Assembly: GCA_023260935.1 (NCBI GenBank)
Contig: JALQTL010000427.1
Span: 1 to 5,899 of the forward strand
DNA from: Paracoccaceae bacterium
Lineage (GTDB): Bacteria; Pseudomonadota; Alphaproteobacteria; Rhodobacterales; Rhodobacteraceae
DNA: 5,899 bases
Reading direction: 5' to 3'
Shown piece by piece: positions 3,828-5,899 of this stretch; the first letter of the stretch is position 1, and each line of letters opens with the position of its first letter. A model generated the notes under the pieces. The model ran no database searches and was not told where the DNA came from. It saw nothing but the letters and a program-made list of their open reading frames with translations. The position numbers and the translations under genes are program-made.

Positions 3828-5897
3828 CTATTCCGCCGCCACGCGGCGCGGTTTCAGCATGTCTTTCAGATAGCGCCCGGTATGGCTTGCCTCGACCCGC
3901 GCCACATCCTCGGGCGTGCCGGTCGCCACGATCCTGCCCCCGCCATCGCCACCTTCGGGGCCGATGTCGATGATCCAGTCGGCGGTCTTGATCACATCCA
4001 GATTGTGTTCGATCACCACCACCGTATTGCCCTGCTCGACCAGTTCATGCAGAACTTCCAGCAGCTTGCGCACATCTTCGAAATGCAGGCCAGTGGTCGG
4101 TTCATCAAGAATATAGAGCGTGCGCCCCGTCGCCCGGCGGCTGAGCTCTTTTGAAAGCTTGACCCGCTGTGCCTCGCCCCCCGAAAGCGTGGTGGCCTGC
4201 TGGCCCACCTTGATATAGCCAAGCCCCACCTGACACAGCGCATCCATCTTTTCGCGGATCGCCGGCACGGCGCTGAAAAACTCTTGCGCGTCTTCGCAGG
4301 TCATGTCCAGCACGTCGGAGATCGACTTGCCCTTGAATTTGATCTCAAGCGTTTCGCGGTTGTAGCGCTGCCCCTTGCAGGTTTCGCAGGTGACATAGAC
4401 ATCCGGCAGAAAGTGCATCTCGATCTTGATGACCCCGTCGCCCTGACATGCCTCGCACCGCCCGCCCTTGACGTTGAAGGAAAACCGCCCCGGCTGATAG
4501 CCACGGGCCTTGGCCTCTGGCAGGCCGGCGAACCAGTCGCGGATCGGTGTGAAGGCCCCGGTGTAAGTAGCTGGATTTGAACGCGGAGTCCGCCCGATGG
4601 GGCGCTGGTCGATGTCGATCACCTTATCCAGATGCTCGAACCCCTTGATCGTCTCGCAAGGCGCCGGCGTTTCACGCGCGCCGTTCAGTTTCATTGCCGC
4701 GGTCTTGAAAAGCGTCTCGATCGTCAGGGTGGATTTGCCGCCGCCCGACACCCCGGTCACGCAAACGAACTTGCCCAAGGGAAATTCGGCGGTCACGGCC
4801 TTCAGGTTGTTGCCCGTGGCGCCAACCACCGTCAGCGACTTGCCGCTGCCCTTGCGCCGCACCTTGGGCACGGCAATCTCGCGGGTGCCGGAAAGATACT
4901 GCCCGGTAAGGCTGGCCGGGTCTGCCGCCACTTCGGCCGGGGTGCCATGGGCAATGACCCGCCCGCCATGCACCCCCGCACCGGGGCCGATGTCAAAGAC
5001 ATAATCCGCCTCGCGGATCGCGTCTTCGTCATGTTCCACCACCAGCACGGTATTGCCCTGATCGCGCAGGTTCTTCAGCGTGGTCAGCAGCCGATCATTA
5101 TCGCGCTGATGCAGGCCGATGCTGGGTTCGTCCAGCACATAAAGCACCCCGGTCAGGCCGCTGCCGATCTGGCTGGCCAGCCTGATCCGCTGGCTTTCCC
5201 CGCCCGAAAGCGTGCCGGCGTTGCGTGAAAGCGTCAGGTAATCAAGGCCGACATTCACAAGGAATCCAAGGCGTTCGCGGATTTCCTTCAGAATAGCGCG
5301 GGCGATTTCGTTCTTCTGCTGGCTTAACGCCTCGGGGACCGAGCCGATCCAGGCATGCGCCTCGCGGATCGACATGCGCACGACCTGACCGATGTGCAGC
5401 CCGGCAATCTTTACGGCCAGAGCCTCGGCCTTCAGGCGATAGCCGCCACAGGCGCCGCAATCGCGGTTGTTCTGGAACCGCTCCATTTCCTCGCGGCTCC
5501 AAGCGCTGTCGGTTTCGCGGTAGCGCCGTTCCATGTTCGGGATGACGCCTTCGAACACCCGCCGTACCTGATAGATGCGCCCGCCTTCATCATAGCGGAA
5601 ATCGATCTCTTCCCCGCCCGATCCGTGCAGGAACATCTGCTGCACATGGGCGGGCAAGTCCTTCCATTTCTTTTTCTTGTCAAAGTCATAGTGCTTTGCA
5701 AGCGCGTCGATGGTCTGGGTGAAATAGGGCGATTTCGATTTGGCCCATGGCGCAATCGCGCCTTGCATCAGCGTCAGCCCCTGATCGGGAACCACAAGGC
5801 GTTCGTCAAAGAAAAGCTCTACCCCAAGGCCATCGCAGGCCGGGCAGGCGCCGAAGGGCGCGTTGAAGGAAAACAGCCGGGGCTCGATCTCGGCGAT
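3828..5897 (-). CDS. uvrA: excinuclease ABC subunit A, 5' partial (C-terminal 689 residues)
   Basis: UvrA is the damage-sensing ATPase of nucleotide excision repair; it forms a dimer and loads UvrB on lesions. The frame is open to the right edge, so about 260 of the usual roughly 950 residues, including the first Walker A, are outside the window. Numbering from the edge, ACPACDGLG at 17-25 is the second half of the first zinc site, and CGAC is at 147-150. The first ABC signature LSGGESQR starts at 230 and its Walker B LYVLDEPSIGLHQRD follows at about 252. The second Walker A is GVSGGGKST (382-390). The second zinc finger has Cys481, 484, 504 and 507. The second signature LSGGEAQR is at 571 and Walker B LYILDEPTTGLH at 594. 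The histidine switches are EHD (about 287) and EHN (about 629). All visible key residues are intact. The GTG at 5795 is internal, because conserved UvrA sequence continues upstream of it. The stop TAG is at 3828-3830. Its promoter, and any LexA box, lie outside the window. Confidence 0.98.
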   Translation of the reverse strand: MAEIEPRLFSFNAPFGACPACDGLGVELFFDERLVVPDQGLTLMQGAIAPWAKSKSPYFTQTIDALAKHYDFDKKKKWKDLPAHVQQMFLHGSGGEEIDFRYDEGGRIYQVRRVFEGVIPNMERRYRETDSAWSREEMERFQNNRDCGACGGYRLKAEALAVKIAGLHIGQVVRMSIREAHAWIGSVPEALSQQKNEIARAILKEIRERLGFLVNVGLDYLTLSRNAGTLSGGESQRIRLASQIGSGLTGVLYVLDEPSIGLHQRDNDRLLTTLKNLRDQGNTVLVVEHDEDAIREADYVFDIGPGAGVHGGRVIAHGTPAEVAADPASLTGQYLSGTREIAVPKVRRKGSGKSLTVVGATGNNLKAVTAEFPLGKFVCVTGVSGGGKSTLTIETLFKTAAMKLNGARETPAPCETIKGFEHLDKVIDIDQRPIGRTPRSNPATYTGAFTPIRDWFAGLPEAKARGYQPGRFSFNVKGGRCEACQGDGVIKIEMHFLPDVYVTCETCKGQRYNRETLEIKFKGKSISDVLDMTCEDAQEFFSAVPAIREKMDALCQVGLGYIKVGQQATTLSGGEAQRVKLSKELSRRATGRTLYILDEPTTGLHFEDVRKLLEVLHELVEQGNTVVVIEHNLDVIKTADWIIDIGPEGGDGGGRIVATGTPEDVARVEASHTGRYLKDMLKPRRVAAE

Positions 5898-5899
5898 GG

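Noticed and set aside
3597..4154. Plus-strand open frame across the end of the DUF2892 gene and the end of uvrA
   Set aside because: It crosses a strong hairpin and runs antisense to conserved UvrA sequence in an uncharacteristic frame. It has no domain or ribosome site.
4632..5228. Plus-strand open frame of 198 codons inside uvrA
   Set aside because: It lies wholly opposite the conserved ATPase core of UvrA, and its composition is that of an antisense shadow.
5793..5795. GTG start for uvrA at 5795
   Set aside because: The frame stays open upstream to the window edge and encodes the conserved LFSFNAPFGACPACDGLG block, so this GTG is an internal valine.

Overview
The window reads as a chromosomal segment of a GC-rich alphaproteobacterium, most likely a member of the Rhodobacteraceae. 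The evidence is the style of MmsA and UvrA, two secreted proteins with the VPLPA-CTERM sorting tail that is typical of Rhodobacterales, and a Crp/Fnr regulator next to a small DUF2892 membrane protein. This assignment rests on motif recognition alone; no database search was possible.

Layout. (1) Positions 2-760, plus strand: the C-terminal half of methylmalonate-semialdehyde dehydrogenase (mmsA), cut by the left edge. (2) Positions 785-813: a strong hairpin between converging genes. (3) Positions 832-1536 and 1874-2473, minus strand: two separately terminated VPLPA-CTERM proteins, each with a signal peptide, a beta-rich or Asp/Gly-rich exported body, a VPLPA motif, a hydrophobic helix and a basic tail. 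The 337-base gap between them holds a terminator and several dyads. (4) Positions 2474-2795: a divergent intergenic region with two families of short direct repeats, plus an SD-in-loop hairpin at the minus-strand gene start. (5) Positions 2796-3443, plus strand: a Crp/Fnr-type regulator. It is followed by a CRP-like palindrome and a DUF2892 protein of 69 residues (3529-3738). (6) Positions 3828-5897, minus strand: most of uvrA, running off the right edge, with its own terminator at 3751-3782.

How the parts relate. mmsA (valine, inositol and propionate-type catabolism) and uvrA (nucleotide excision repair) are ordinary housekeeping genes that frame an accessory block. Within the block, the regulator and the DUF2892 gene look like a regulator-target pair. 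The palindrome at 3439-3453 sits about 41 bases before a start site inferred from a possible -10 box, the usual position for class II activation by this family. The regulator lacks the usual cAMP-contacting arginine and has one cysteine in the ligand-loop region, and the membrane protein carries two Cys-Pro pairs; a thiol or sulfur signal is a reasonable guess but unproven. The two VPLPA proteins should be substrates of an exosortase (XrtD type) encoded elsewhere.

No phage, transposon, CRISPR array, tRNA or rRNA was seen. Nothing here is clearly a new multi-gene defence or biosynthetic system. The most interesting signals are regulatory.
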